Shown: positions 27,965 through 38,010 of the stretch, piece after piece
How positions within the stretch are numbered: the stretch's first letter is position 1
How the letters are laid out: each line of letters starts with the position of its first letter
DNA from: Oceanibacterium hippocampi
GTDB lineage: Bacteria > Pseudomonadota > Alphaproteobacteria > Sneathiellales > Sneathiellaceae
Direction: 5' to 3'
DNA: 64,000 bases
Assembly (NCBI RefSeq): GCF_900172325.1
Contig: NZ_FWFR01000001.1
Location: 2,062,335 to 2,126,334, forward strand
Program-made: the position numbers and the translations under genes
The notes under the pieces: generated by a model
The model's input: only the letters and a program-made list of their open reading frames with translations
The model's database searches: none
What the model was told of the DNA's origin: nothing

Positions 27965-28734
27965 CCGAGGCGATGCTCCAGGTCAGCAATCTCGAGACCT
28001 ATTACGGCCCCATCATGGCGATCTGCGGCGTCAGCCTGGAGGTGCGGCAGGGCGAGATCGTGGCTGTGCTGGGCGCCAACGGCGCGGGCAAGACGACGTT
28101 GCTCAAGACGATCTCAGGCGCGCTCAACTGCCGCAAGGGCGACGTCCTCCTCGAAGGCAAGGCCATCCAGAACCGCGATCCCAACTGGGTCGCCGCCCAG
28201 GGACTGGCCCACGTGCCCGAGGGGCGCGAGGTCTTTCCCTTCCTGAGCGTGCGGGACAACCTGATGCTCGGTGCCTATCGACGCTCCGACGGCGACACCA
28301 TCTCCGCCGACCTGGAGACGATGTACCGGTATTTCCCGGCGCTGAAGGAGAATGCCGGCAAGCTGGCCGGCTATCTCTCGGGCGGGCAGCAGCAGATGCT
28401 GGCGATCGCGCGCGGATACATGTCGCGACCGAGGCTGATGGTTCTCGACGAACCCAGCCTCGGGCTCTCGCCGGTCCTCGTCCAGTCGATCTTCCACATC
28501 ATCCGCCGCCTGAACGAGGAGGAGGGGCTGACGATCCTGCTGGTCGAGCAGAATGCCGCGGTGGCGCTGGAGACCTCGCGTCGTGCCTACGTGATGGAAG
28601 TGGGTGGCATCGTCATGGACGGCCCATCCGCCGAATTGGCCCGCAGCGACGACATCAAGGAATTCTATCTCGGTCAGAAGGAAACCGGCGTCCGCGGCAC
28701 GCGGCGCTGGAAGAAGCGAAAGACATGGCGATGA
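27961..28734 (+). CDS. HAAT-family ATP-binding protein LivF
   Basis: The 257-residue second ATPase has Walker A GANGAGKTT, VPEGREVFPFLSV (LivF-specific), signature LSGGQQQMLAIARG, Walker B LMVLDEPSLGLSP and H-loop LLVEQNA. It overlaps livG by four bases. Its C terminus is about 20 residues longer than usual and basic (RGTRRWKKRKTWR), ending just before the acyl-CoA synthetase gene. Confidence 0.93.
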   Translation: MTEAMLQVSNLETYYGPIMAICGVSLEVRQGEIVAVLGANGAGKTTLLKTISGALNCRKGDVLLEGKAIQNRDPNWVAAQGLAHVPEGREVFPFLSVRDNLMLGAYRRSDGDTISADLETMYRYFPALKENAGKLAGYLSGGQQQMLAIARGYMSRPRLMVLDEPSLGLSPVLVQSIFHIIRRLNEEEGLTILLVEQNAAVALETSRRAYVMEVGGIVMDGPSAELARSDDIKEFYLGQKETGVRGTRRWKKRKTWR

Positions 28735-28744
28735 GGGCGCGGCG

Positions 28745-30589
28745 ATGACGCAGCACACGATTCCCACGCGGCCGCTCACCATCCACCGGATCGACGGCTG
28801 CGACACGACGCCCAAGCTGTTCCTGAAGAAGGCGGCCGAACGCGGCGACCGGGTCGCCATGCGGGAGAAGGACTTCGGGCTCTGGCAGAGCTACAGCTGG
28901 CGCGAGTTCCACGACCGCGCCATGCGCGTCGCCCATGGCCTGCGCGCGCTCGGCCTGCAGAAGGGCGACGTGGTCAGCATCCTTTCCGAAGATTGCAAGG
29001 AGTGGGTCTGGGTCGACATGGGGGTAATGCTGGCCGGCGGTGTCGTCAGCGGCATATACCCGACCTTGCAGGCGCCACAGATGCAATATTGTCTGACCGA
29101 CAGCCGCACGCGTTTTCTCTTCGTGGAGAACGAGGAGCAACTCGACAAGTTCCTCGCCGTCCGCGACTCGCTGCCCGACATCGCCGGCGTCTTCTTTTTC
29201 GATCCGAAGGGCCTGCGGGGCTTTAGCGATCGCCTGGTGAAGCCGTGCGATGCGCTGCTCGAAGCCGGACGCACGGCATGGGATGCCAATCCCGGCGAGG
29301 TCGAGGCGATCGCGGCGGCGGGCGAGCCGGAGGAGACCGCCGTCATCGTCTACACCTCCGGTACCACGGGTCAGCCGAAGGGCGCCATGATCCCGCACCG
29401 GATGTTGATCCACCAGATGACGGCGACGCCGGATCATTATCCGCTCGGGCCCGATGACGAGATCCTGACCTATCTGCCGCTCTGCCATCTCGCCGAGCGC
29501 CTGTTCTCGCTCACCCTGCCACTGACGACCGGGGCGACGATCAACTTCGCGGAAAGCCCGGCCTCGGTGCCCGCCAATCTCCAGGAACTGTCGCCGACCG
29601 TGATCTTCGGCGTGCCGAGGATCTGGGAGAAATCCTATTCCCGGGTCGTGACGTTGATGTCAGAGGCGACCTGGATCGGGCGCAAGCTCTACGACGCCGC
29701 GCTTGCCGTCGGTTACCGCCGCGCCGATGCGCTGATCGCCGGAAAGCAGCCGGCGGCGTTCGACGCACTGCTGTTCCGTCTCGCGGACCTGCTGGTATTC
29801 CGGAACATCAAGCAGCTTCTGGGTCTCGACCGGGCCCGCTTCATGGTTTCGGGCGCGGCGCCGATTTCCGAGAGCCTGCTGCGCTGGTACCTGGCGATCG
29901 GCCTGCCGATCGCGGAACTCTACGGCCAGACGGAAACCGGTATCGCGACGATTACCCGTTCGGGAAGTTTCCGACCCGGGACGGTCGGCCTCACGCTGCC
30001 CGGCGTCGATATCCGGATCGCGGAAACCGGCGAGATCCTGATCCGCTCGGACGGCCAGTTCTCGGGCTATCTCAACCAGCCCGAGAAAACGGCCGAGACC
30101 ATCGTCGACGGCTGGGTCCATACCGGCGATGTCGGCGTCGTCGACACGGACGGCAGTCTACGCATCACCGACCGCATCAAGGACATCATCATCACGGCGG
30201 GCGGCAAGAACATCACGCCGAGCCAGATCGAGAACGAGTTGAAATACTCGGCCTACATCTCCGACAGCGTCGTGATCGGCGACCGCAGGAAATTCCTGAC
30301 CGCACTCATCATGATCGACAAGGAGAATGTCGAGCATTTCGCCCAGACACGCGGCATCCCGTTCACGGATTACCGCTCGCTGTGCGCGCGCCCGGAGATC
30401 GTCTCGCTGATCGAGCAGGAAATCGCCGGCGTCAACAAGCGCTTTTCCTCGGTCGAGCAGGTCAAACGGTTTCGCCTGATCGACATTCTGCTGACCGCGG
30501 AGGACGAGGAACTGACCCCGACGATGAAGCTCAAGCGCAACGTCGTCAGCCAGAAATACAAGAAACTGATCGACGAGATGTATGCCTGA
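28745..30589 (+). CDS. AMP-forming acyl-CoA synthetase (long-chain FadD-like)
   Basis: The 614-residue cytosolic or membrane-associated enzyme activates a carboxylic acid to its CoA thioester through an acyl-adenylate. It has the P-loop YTSGTTGQPKGAM, the YGQTETG adenine-binding motif, the hinge region DRIKDIIITAGGKNI and a C-terminal domain with LTPTMKLKRN. The length and the large lid insertion resemble FadD15-type long-chain synthetases. Placed directly behind the importer, it probably activates the imported acid. Confidence 0.92.
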   Translation: MTQHTIPTRPLTIHRIDGCDTTPKLFLKKAAERGDRVAMREKDFGLWQSYSWREFHDRAMRVAHGLRALGLQKGDVVSILSEDCKEWVWVDMGVMLAGGVVSGIYPTLQAPQMQYCLTDSRTRFLFVENEEQLDKFLAVRDSLPDIAGVFFFDPKGLRGFSDRLVKPCDALLEAGRTAWDANPGEVEAIAAAGEPEETAVIVYTSGTTGQPKGAMIPHRMLIHQMTATPDHYPLGPDDEILTYLPLCHLAERLFSLTLPLTTGATINFAESPASVPANLQELSPTVIFGVPRIWEKSYSRVVTLMSEATWIGRKLYDAALAVGYRRADALIAGKQPAAFDALLFRLADLLVFRNIKQLLGLDRARFMVSGAAPISESLLRWYLAIGLPIAELYGQTETGIATITRSGSFRPGTVGLTLPGVDIRIAETGEILIRSDGQFSGYLNQPEKTAETIVDGWVHTGDVGVVDTDGSLRITDRIKDIIITAGGKNITPSQIENELKYSAYISDSVVIGDRRKFLTALIMIDKENVEHFAQTRGIPFTDYRSLCARPEIVSLIEQEIAGVNKRFSSVEQVKRFRLIDILLTAEDEELTPTMKLKRNVVSQKYKKLIDEMYA

Positions 30590-30631
30590 GGACCTTCCCG
30601 GGCCGCATCTCCAATACGGAGGAGGAACGTT

Positions 30632-31798
30632 ATGAAGTTGTTTGCTTTCCTGCTGAGCGGGGTCGTCGCGCTCGGCGTCCAGTCCGTGAGCGCCGAGACG
30701 CGCGGCGTGACGGACGATACCATCAAGATCGGCACCGTCACTGATCTGTCCGGACCGCTTGCCAGTTGGGGCGTCGCCGCGACCAACGGTCAGCGGATGC
30801 GCTACGAGGAGGTCAACGAGAACGGCGGCATCAATAGCCGCAAGATCGACTTCATCGTCGAGGACATGCAGTACCAGATCCCGATGGCGGTCCAGGCGGC
30901 CGCCAAGCTGATGACCTCGGACGAGGTTTTCGCTTTCGTGGCCAATCTTGGCACGCCGCCCAACAACGCGATCATGAAGCGGACCCTCGATGCCGGATTC
31001 CCGTACATCTTCCCGCTGTCGGCGGGCCTCTCGATGTCCGAGCCGGCATATCCGCTGAAGAAGCCCTACCTGCTGAACGACCGTGACACGATGCGCGGCG
31101 CCGTCCGCTATTTCGCGGAGACCAAGGGCGTCAAGAAGATCTGCTATCAGGTCATGGCCAATGATTACGGTACCGAGGTCGAAAGCGGCATCAAGATGGC
31201 GGCCGAGACCCTCGGCCTCGAAATCACCGCCTTCGGTCGTCACAAGCCGACCGAAACCGAATTCACGGCGGCCGTCCTGCAGCTCCGCAATTCGGGCTGT
31301 GAAGCGCTCTTCATCGGCTCGGTCAGCCGTGACGCGACGCAGATCTACACGACCGTCCGCGGTGCCGGTTGGGACGTCCCGGTGATTTCCAGTCTCGGCT
31401 CGCTGGTCCCGCCGGTCGCCGAGAACGCTGCAATGGAGGGCTTCTATACCGCGGCGCCGTTCCACCTGATCGATTTCGAGGGGGCCAAGGACAGCGCTCC
31501 GCATGTTTATGAATGGTATCAGGACTACAAGGCGCGTTTCGGGGCGAACCCCTCTGCGCAGGCAGTGATCGGCTACACCATGGCCGATGTCACCGTGAAG
31601 GCGCTGGAGAAGGCCGGGAAGGATCTCACGGTCGACAGCTTCATCGCCGCCTTCGATTCGATCGAGAGCTACAACGATCCCTTCGGCGGACCCGAAGTGT
31701 CCTTCAAGGGCGCGACCCATTACGGCGCCCAGTATTCCGTGCTCTCCCAGGTGCGGGACGGCAAGTGGGTCGTGGTAAGCCAGAGCCTGCCCTTCTGA
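30632..31798 (+). CDS. HAAT-family periplasmic substrate-binding protein
   Basis: The 388-residue receptor has a signal peptide (about residues 1-21, ending VSAETRG) and a LivJ-type fold opening IKIGTVTDLSGPLASWG, followed by VEDMQYQIPMAVQAA. A strong GGAGGAGGAA ribosome site stands before the ATG. In this operon it comes after the synthetase and not beside the permeases. HAAT receptors also bind aromatic acids, amides and short branched acids, so an amino acid ligand is not implied. Confidence 0.92.
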   Translation: MKLFAFLLSGVVALGVQSVSAETRGVTDDTIKIGTVTDLSGPLASWGVAATNGQRMRYEEVNENGGINSRKIDFIVEDMQYQIPMAVQAAAKLMTSDEVFAFVANLGTPPNNAIMKRTLDAGFPYIFPLSAGLSMSEPAYPLKKPYLLNDRDTMRGAVRYFAETKGVKKICYQVMANDYGTEVESGIKMAAETLGLEITAFGRHKPTETEFTAAVLQLRNSGCEALFIGSVSRDATQIYTTVRGAGWDVPVISSLGSLVPPVAENAAMEGFYTAAPFHLIDFEGAKDSAPHVYEWYQDYKARFGANPSAQAVIGYTMADVTVKALEKAGKDLTVDSFIAAFDSIESYNDPFGGPEVSFKGATHYGAQYSVLSQVRDGKWVVVSQSLPF

Positions 31799-31883
31799 CG
31801 GGTTGCGGCGCGATCGGCTCGACCCGATCGCGCCGCGTTCCGTATCCCCGAACAGGAGAATTGCGAGCCATGACGGGATTGCC

Positions 31884-32663
31884 ATGAGCGAGACACGCCG
31901 GGCGCCTGAGCGCGTGGTGGTCGTCGGCGGAACCGCCGGAATCGGGCTGACCACTGCGCGTCGGCTTCTCGCCACGGGGACGCGTGGCCTGGCGCTGTTC
32001 GGGCGTTCTCCCGAGCGGGGAGAGGCCGCACGGGACCGGCTGTCCGCGGATTTTCCGGAGGTGCATGTCACCTTCATCCGCTGCGACGCCGGCGAGGCCG
32101 AGGCGACGGAACGGGCGATGGCGCAAGCCGCGCGATCGCTCGGCGGAATCGACGCGCTCGTCAGCAGCGCAGGCGGCGACGTCCTGCCGAAGCTGCTGAA
32201 GGATATTCCGACGGCCGAGGTGATGTCGGTGATCGGGGCGATTGCCGGCTGCGTGATCGTGCCGGCGCGGGCCGTCTATCCGGTCATGAAGGCGCAGGGG
32301 ACGGGTGCCATCGTCTGCTTCGCCTCCGATGCCTGCAAGGTCGCGACCCCCGGGGAGAGCCTTGTCGGCGCTGCCATGGCGGCGATCGCCATGTTCTGCC
32401 GCGGCATGGCGATAGAAGCGAAACGGGACGGCGTTCGGGTGAATTGCATCACGCCGAGCATCGTGCGCGGCACGCCTCTCTACGACCGGCTCCAGGAAGA
32501 CGAATTCAGCCGCCGCCTGTTCGCCAAGGCCGAGCAGATGGCCAGCCTCGGTGTCGCCACCGCCGACGACATCGCCAATCTTGCCTGTTTCCTCGTCTCC
32601 GATGAGGCAGCCCGGTTGACGGGCCAGACGATCAGCGTCACCGGCGGCATCTCGGCCGCCTGA
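31884..32663 (+). CDS. SDR-family protein lacking the canonical Tyr-Lys pair
   Basis: The 259-residue Rossmann protein has VVVVGGTAGIGLTTARRLL as its cofactor loop and the conserved DxxN-like and PG-like C-terminal segments (VNCITPSIVRGTPL, VSDEAARLTGQTISVTGG). The Y-x-x-x-K site reads VGAAM within ESLVGAAMAAIAMF, so the catalytic pair is replaced, as in the SDR at 16095-16877, although the two are not close paralogues. It is the last gene of the TetR/Liv operon, 85 bp behind the binding protein. Cofactor binding is plausible; activity is uncertain. Confidence 0.82.
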   Translation: MSETRRAPERVVVVGGTAGIGLTTARRLLATGTRGLALFGRSPERGEAARDRLSADFPEVHVTFIRCDAGEAEATERAMAQAARSLGGIDALVSSAGGDVLPKLLKDIPTAEVMSVIGAIAGCVIVPARAVYPVMKAQGTGAIVCFASDACKVATPGESLVGAAMAAIAMFCRGMAIEAKRDGVRVNCITPSIVRGTPLYDRLQEDEFSRRLFAKAEQMASLGVATADDIANLACFLVSDEAARLTGQTISVTGGISAA

Positions 32664-32798
32664 CGTCCCGATTGCCTCCGAAACCTTCGAAATCGCTGCA
32701 GGTGACCGGGCCCGCCGGACGCCTGCCTGCGTGCGCGCACAGGCATCTGCATGACGGCGCGCGGTGGCGTTGCAAATTCATCGATGAAAACCGGGGGA

Positions 32799-32872
32799 TG
32801 GCTGGGGCGCCAGGATTCGAACCTGGGATCACGGGATCAGAACCCGTTGCCTTACCGCTTGGCCACGCCCCA
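32799..32872 (-). tRNA. tRNA-Gln (anticodon CUG)
   Basis: The minus strand folds into a complete 74-base cloverleaf: acceptor TGGGGCG/CGCCCCA, anticodon stem ACGGG/CCCGT around loop TTCTGAT (anticodon CTG), T arm CCAGG-TTCGAAT-CCTGG, discriminator G and encoded CCA. It reads CAG codons. It lies in the 421-bp gap between the SDR (ends 32663) and ppx (starts 33085); I see no other feature in that gap. Confidence 0.95.
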
Positions 32873-33084
32873 TCCCTCGGCGCGGGACCGAACCTTTGCC
32901 CGCGCGAAGGCGATCCGTCTAGCAATACCGCCGGAGAATGTCAATCACGCTCCGTCGGTTTTGCGCGTCAACGAATGCTGCTATGTTTCATCGCGATGAC
33001 GGTGACGGTCGGCGCCCACTGGCGCGGATCCATGGCGGGAGCCGTCAGGAACAGGTACCGGACAGGTCGGGAGTATTCAGTCGG

Positions 33085-34107
33085 ATGGACGTGGCGTCGC
33101 GATCGCAGGATTCGGGGGTGGAAATCCGCTCGGCCGATACCCGGCGCGAGGTCTATGCGGCGCTCGATCTCGGCACCAACAACTGCCGCCTGCTGATCGC
33201 CTGCGCCGAACCCGGCGGGTTCCGCGTCATCGACGCCTTTTCCCGGATCGTCCGGCTTGGCGAGGGAATCGGCGATGGCGGCGACCTGTCGCGCGAGGCG
33301 ATCGACCGGACGCTGGCGGCACTCCGCATCTGCATGTCGAAGATTCGCCGCAACCGGGTGACCCATCTGCGCGCCGTCGCCACCGAGGTCTGCCGACGGG
33401 CCGGCAACAGCGCCGCCTTCATCGAACGGGTGCGCAAGGAAATCGGCCTCGAACTCGACGTCATCACGACGCGGGAAGAGGCGCAGCTGGCGCTCGACGG
33501 CTGTTCGCCGCTGCTCGACCCGGAGAACGGCCATGCGCTGGTCTTCGACATCGGCGGCGGCAGTACCGAACTGATGTTTCTCCGCCAGGACGCCGGAGGC
33601 GCGACGCTGAAGGCGTGGCTGTCGCTGCCGCACGGCGTGGTCACGCTGTCCGAGCGCTTTGGCGGCTACGCGATCGATGCCGAGGCCTACCGGGCGATGC
33701 AGGAAGAGATCATGCCCGTGCTGCGCGCCTTCGAGGCGGAGCACGAGGTCGCCGCGACCCTTGGCGACGGCGGCCTGCAGGTCCTCGGCACGTCCGGCAC
33801 GGTGACCACGCTGGCCGGCATCCATCTCGACCTGGCCCGCTATGACCGCTCCCGTGTCGACGGCCTGTGGATCGATTTCCCGACCATCATCGGGATCTGC
33901 CGGCGGCTCGCCACCAGCGACTACGAGCTTCGCCGCCGGCATCCCTGCATCGGCCGCGAGCGCGCCGACCTGGTGGTCGCCGGCTGCGCCATCCTGGAGG
34001 CGATGCACCGGCTCTGGCCGGCCAAGCGGCTGCGTGTCGCCGACCGGGGCGTCCGCGAGGGCATTCTTTTCGAACTCATGCGCAACGGCGCGGTACCGAC
34101 GGTCTGA
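33085..34107 (+). CDS. ppx: Ppx/GppA family phosphatase (exopolyphosphatase-like)
   Basis: The 340-residue cytosolic ASKHA-fold enzyme hydrolyses polyphosphate and/or pppGpp. The first phosphate loop is ALDLGTNNCRLL, the second FDIGGGSTELMF, followed by LGTSGTVTTLAGI. ATG 33085 is the likely start because the alignable sequence begins about 30 residues later; an upstream reading to 32938 adds low-complexity residues. It lacks the long C-terminal HD-type domain of E. coli Ppx, as is usual in alphaproteobacteria. It lies four bases before rlmE. Confidence 0.88.
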   Translation: MDVASRSQDSGVEIRSADTRREVYAALDLGTNNCRLLIACAEPGGFRVIDAFSRIVRLGEGIGDGGDLSREAIDRTLAALRICMSKIRRNRVTHLRAVATEVCRRAGNSAAFIERVRKEIGLELDVITTREEAQLALDGCSPLLDPENGHALVFDIGGGSTELMFLRQDAGGATLKAWLSLPHGVVTLSERFGGYAIDAEAYRAMQEEIMPVLRAFEAEHEVAATLGDGGLQVLGTSGTVTTLAGIHLDLARYDRSRVDGLWIDFPTIIGICRRLATSDYELRRRHPCIGRERADLVVAGCAILEAMHRLWPAKRLRVADRGVREGILFELMRNGAVPTV

Positions 34108-34111
34108 CAAC

Positions 34112-34912
34112 ATGGCGAATGACGGCAAGGGCGGGCGTTCATCGACCCGGTTCGGCGGGCGTGGGCTGGCGACCCGGGTCAAGACCGCGAAGGGGCGCAA
34201 GATCTCCTCGAAGCGTTGGCTGCAGCGCCAGCTCAACGATCCCTTCGTCGCCGAGGCGCGGCGACAGGGCTATCGTTCGCGGGCGGCCTTCAAGCTGCTG
34301 CAGCTCGACGACCGTTTCCAGATCCTCAAGCCGGGTGCCCGCGTCGTCGACCTGGGCGCCGCGCCCGGCGGCTGGACCCAGGTGGCGATTGCCCGGACCG
34401 GCGCCGACAAGGGCGAAGGCGAGGGCGGCGGCGATGTCATCGCCATCGACATCCTGGAGATGGAATCGCTTGCCGGCGCCCGGTTCCTGAAGCTCGACTT
34501 CACCGCCGAGGGGGCCGAGGAAAAGGTCCTCGCGCTGATCGACGGACCGGTCGATGCGGTGATTTCCGACATGGCCGCGTCGGCGACAGGGCACCGGCCG
34601 ACCGATCACCTGCGGATCATCGCGCTTTGCGAACTCGCCTTCGATTTCGCCTGCAAGGTGCTTGCGCCGGGCGGCGCCTTCATCGCCAAGGTGCTGAAGG
34701 GCGGCACCGAGGACCAGTTGCTGAAGTTGCTGAAACAGGATTTCCGCGAGGTCCGCCACGCCAAGCCGGAGGCGAGCCGGGCCGATTCGGCGGAAACATA
34801 CGTTGTGGCACTGGGCTTCCGCGGCAAGCCCGGCGCCAGCGCGAGCGACCGGCAGGACGACAATGACAGCGGCAACGACGATGCCGGACGAGACGAGGAG
34901 AGCGGGGCGTGA
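34112..34912 (+). CDS. rlmE: 23S rRNA 2'-O-methyltransferase RlmE (FtsJ/RrmJ)
   Basis: This enzyme methylates U2552 of 23S rRNA in the assembled large subunit with SAM. It has 266 residues, longer than E. coli RrmJ (about 209), with a basic Gly-rich N-terminal extension and an acidic tail (DDNDSGNDDAGRDEES). The K-D-K-E tetrad is complete: AAFKLLQL, SDMAASATG, IAKVLKGG and AETYVVALG. The SAM motif is VDLGAAPGGWTQVA. A Gly/Glu-rich insert (GEGEGGGD) sits after the first methylase strand. It overlaps the next gene by four bases. Confidence 0.93.
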   Translation: MANDGKGGRSSTRFGGRGLATRVKTAKGRKISSKRWLQRQLNDPFVAEARRQGYRSRAAFKLLQLDDRFQILKPGARVVDLGAAPGGWTQVAIARTGADKGEGEGGGDVIAIDILEMESLAGARFLKLDFTAEGAEEKVLALIDGPVDAVISDMAASATGHRPTDHLRIIALCELAFDFACKVLAPGGAFIAKVLKGGTEDQLLKLLKQDFREVRHAKPEASRADSAETYVVALGFRGKPGASASDRQDDNDSGNDDAGRDEESGA

Positions 34913-35601
34913 CGAACAACGAGCCGGTGCCGGCGGACCTGGAGCCGACGGCGTTTCTGGATCTTGACGAGCCGAAGGTCGCCGCGTTTGCCGACGAGGC
35001 GACGGCCGGCGCCCGGGATGCCACCGACCGCGCGGTCCGGCTCTACTACGCGGTGCGCGACCGGATCCGCTACGATCCCTACACCATCGAGCTTTCGGTG
35101 CGGGGGCTCAGTGCCTCGCGCTGCGTCGAGCGCGGCGTCGGCTGGTGCGTCTCCAAGGCGGCGCTGCTCGCCGCGGTCGCCCGCCATGCCGGCATTCCGG
35201 CCCGGGTCGGTTACGCGGACGTGAAGAACCACATCGCGACCGAGCGGCTGACCGAGCAGATGGGGACGGACGTCTTCTACTGGCACGGTTACACGGCGCT
35301 CTACCTGGAAGGCCGCTGGGTCAAGGCGACGCCGGCCTTCAACATCGGGCTCTGCGAGAAATTCGGCATCAGGCCGCTGGAATTCGACGGCAGCGACGAT
35401 TCGCTGTTTCACCCCTTCGATCAGGAGGGCAGGCGCCACATGGAATATCTGAACGATCGCGGCAGCTTCGACGACGTGCCGCTCGAGGCGATCATGGAGA
35501 CCTTCCGCGAGGTCTATCCGCGCATCGTCGCGGGCCAGACGGCGGGCGACTTCGCCGCCGAGGCGGAGGCCGAGCGGCGCGCCGCCGGGCAGGCCGGTTG
35601 A
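34909..35601 (+). CDS. Transglutaminase-like cysteine protease family protein
   Basis: The 230-residue protein has a GTG start overlapping rlmE. The transglutaminase core is visible: RIRYDPYTIE, the nucleophile Cys in RGVGWCVSKAALLAA, PARVGYADV and the His segment WHGYTALYLEGRWVKATPAFN. The third catalytic position (Asp in many members) is within KATPAFN and may be Asn. No signal peptide is seen, so it is probably cytoplasmic. Substrate unknown. It overlaps the following hotdog gene by four bases. Confidence 0.85.
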   Translation: MTNNEPVPADLEPTAFLDLDEPKVAAFADEATAGARDATDRAVRLYYAVRDRIRYDPYTIELSVRGLSASRCVERGVGWCVSKAALLAAVARHAGIPARVGYADVKNHIATERLTEQMGTDVFYWHGYTALYLEGRWVKATPAFNIGLCEKFGIRPLEFDGSDDSLFHPFDQEGRRHMEYLNDRGSFDDVPLEAIMETFREVYPRIVAGQTAGDFAAEAEAERRAAGQAG

Positions 35602-36413
35602 CCGCCGCCAGGCCGGTGGGCCGCTGGGCGCCGGTCAGCCTCGTCGCCTTCAACACGGCCACCGAATCGGAGAACCGTATCCACGACGATTCCGTCGCCC
35701 GAAAGTTCGGCTTTCGCGGCGGCCTCGTGCCCGGCGTCGACGTCCATGCCTACATGACGCAACTGCCGGTCGCTGCCTGGGGCTTGGAATGGCTGCGGCG
35801 GGGGACGATCTTCGCGCGCTTCCGCGAGCCGGTCTACGACGGCGAGACGGTCACCGTGAGCGGCAGCGCGGTCGGCGACGAAACCGTGGAACTGAGCGTG
35901 GAATCGACCGGCCGGGTTTGCGCCACCGGGCGCGCCATCCTGCCGGACGGGGTCGGGGTCGCGCCGGTGATCGCCGACTATCCGGAGGCGCCGCTGCCGG
36001 CCGACCCGCCGCCGGCGAGCGAGGCCAGCCTGCCGGCGGGCGCGATCCTCGGCAGCCTGTCCGAGATCTTCCGGGCGGCCGAGGCGCCGGCCTACCTGGA
36101 CGCCGTGCGCGACGCGCAGCCGCTCTACCGCCGGGAAGGGGTCGCGCACCCCGGCTTCCTGATCCGCCGCGCCAACGACATCCTGAAGCTGAATGTCCGC
36201 CTCGGCCCCTGGATCCATGTCGAGAGCGAGGTCCGTCATTTCGGCCTGGTTCGCGACGGCGAGGCGATCCTGACCCGGGGCCGGGTGGTCGGCACCTTCG
36301 AGCGCAAGGGGCACCGTTTCGTGACCCTGGACGTCGCGCTCTTTTCCGACGGCGGCCGGCCGCTCATCGCGGCCCGCCACACCGCGATCTACGCACCGCG
36401 CGGCGTCGCCTGA
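35598..36413 (+). CDS. MaoC-like/double-hotdog acyl-dehydratase-type protein
   Basis: The 271-residue protein starts at a TTG overlapping the preceding stop (TTGA). The N-terminal half has HDDSVARKFGFRGGLVPGVDVHAYM, which resembles the substrate-gate helix of MaoC-type hotdog domains. The C-terminal half has a second hotdog-like segment (RRANDILKLNVRLGPWIHVESEVRHFG). The catalytic Asp/His pair of true hydratases is not obvious, so it may be a thioester-binding protein. It is the last gene of the ppx-rlmE run. Confidence 0.7.
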   Translation: MTAARPVGRWAPVSLVAFNTATESENRIHDDSVARKFGFRGGLVPGVDVHAYMTQLPVAAWGLEWLRRGTIFARFREPVYDGETVTVSGSAVGDETVELSVESTGRVCATGRAILPDGVGVAPVIADYPEAPLPADPPPASEASLPAGAILGSLSEIFRAAEAPAYLDAVRDAQPLYRREGVAHPGFLIRRANDILKLNVRLGPWIHVESEVRHFGLVRDGEAILTRGRVVGTFERKGHRFVTLDVALFSDGGRPLIAARHTAIYAPRGVA

Positions 36414-36513
36414 GCCGCCAGCCATCGGCGATGCGCATGGCTGCCATTCGGCGGCCAATTGATGCTGGCCGGTCGTCAACTTCCATGCCATAAACTGCGC
36501 GCAAATTCCCTGA

Positions 36514-37986
<1,473 letters not shown>

Positions 37987-38010
37987 GCCCGGCCCGAGGG
38001 TGACGGCCGG

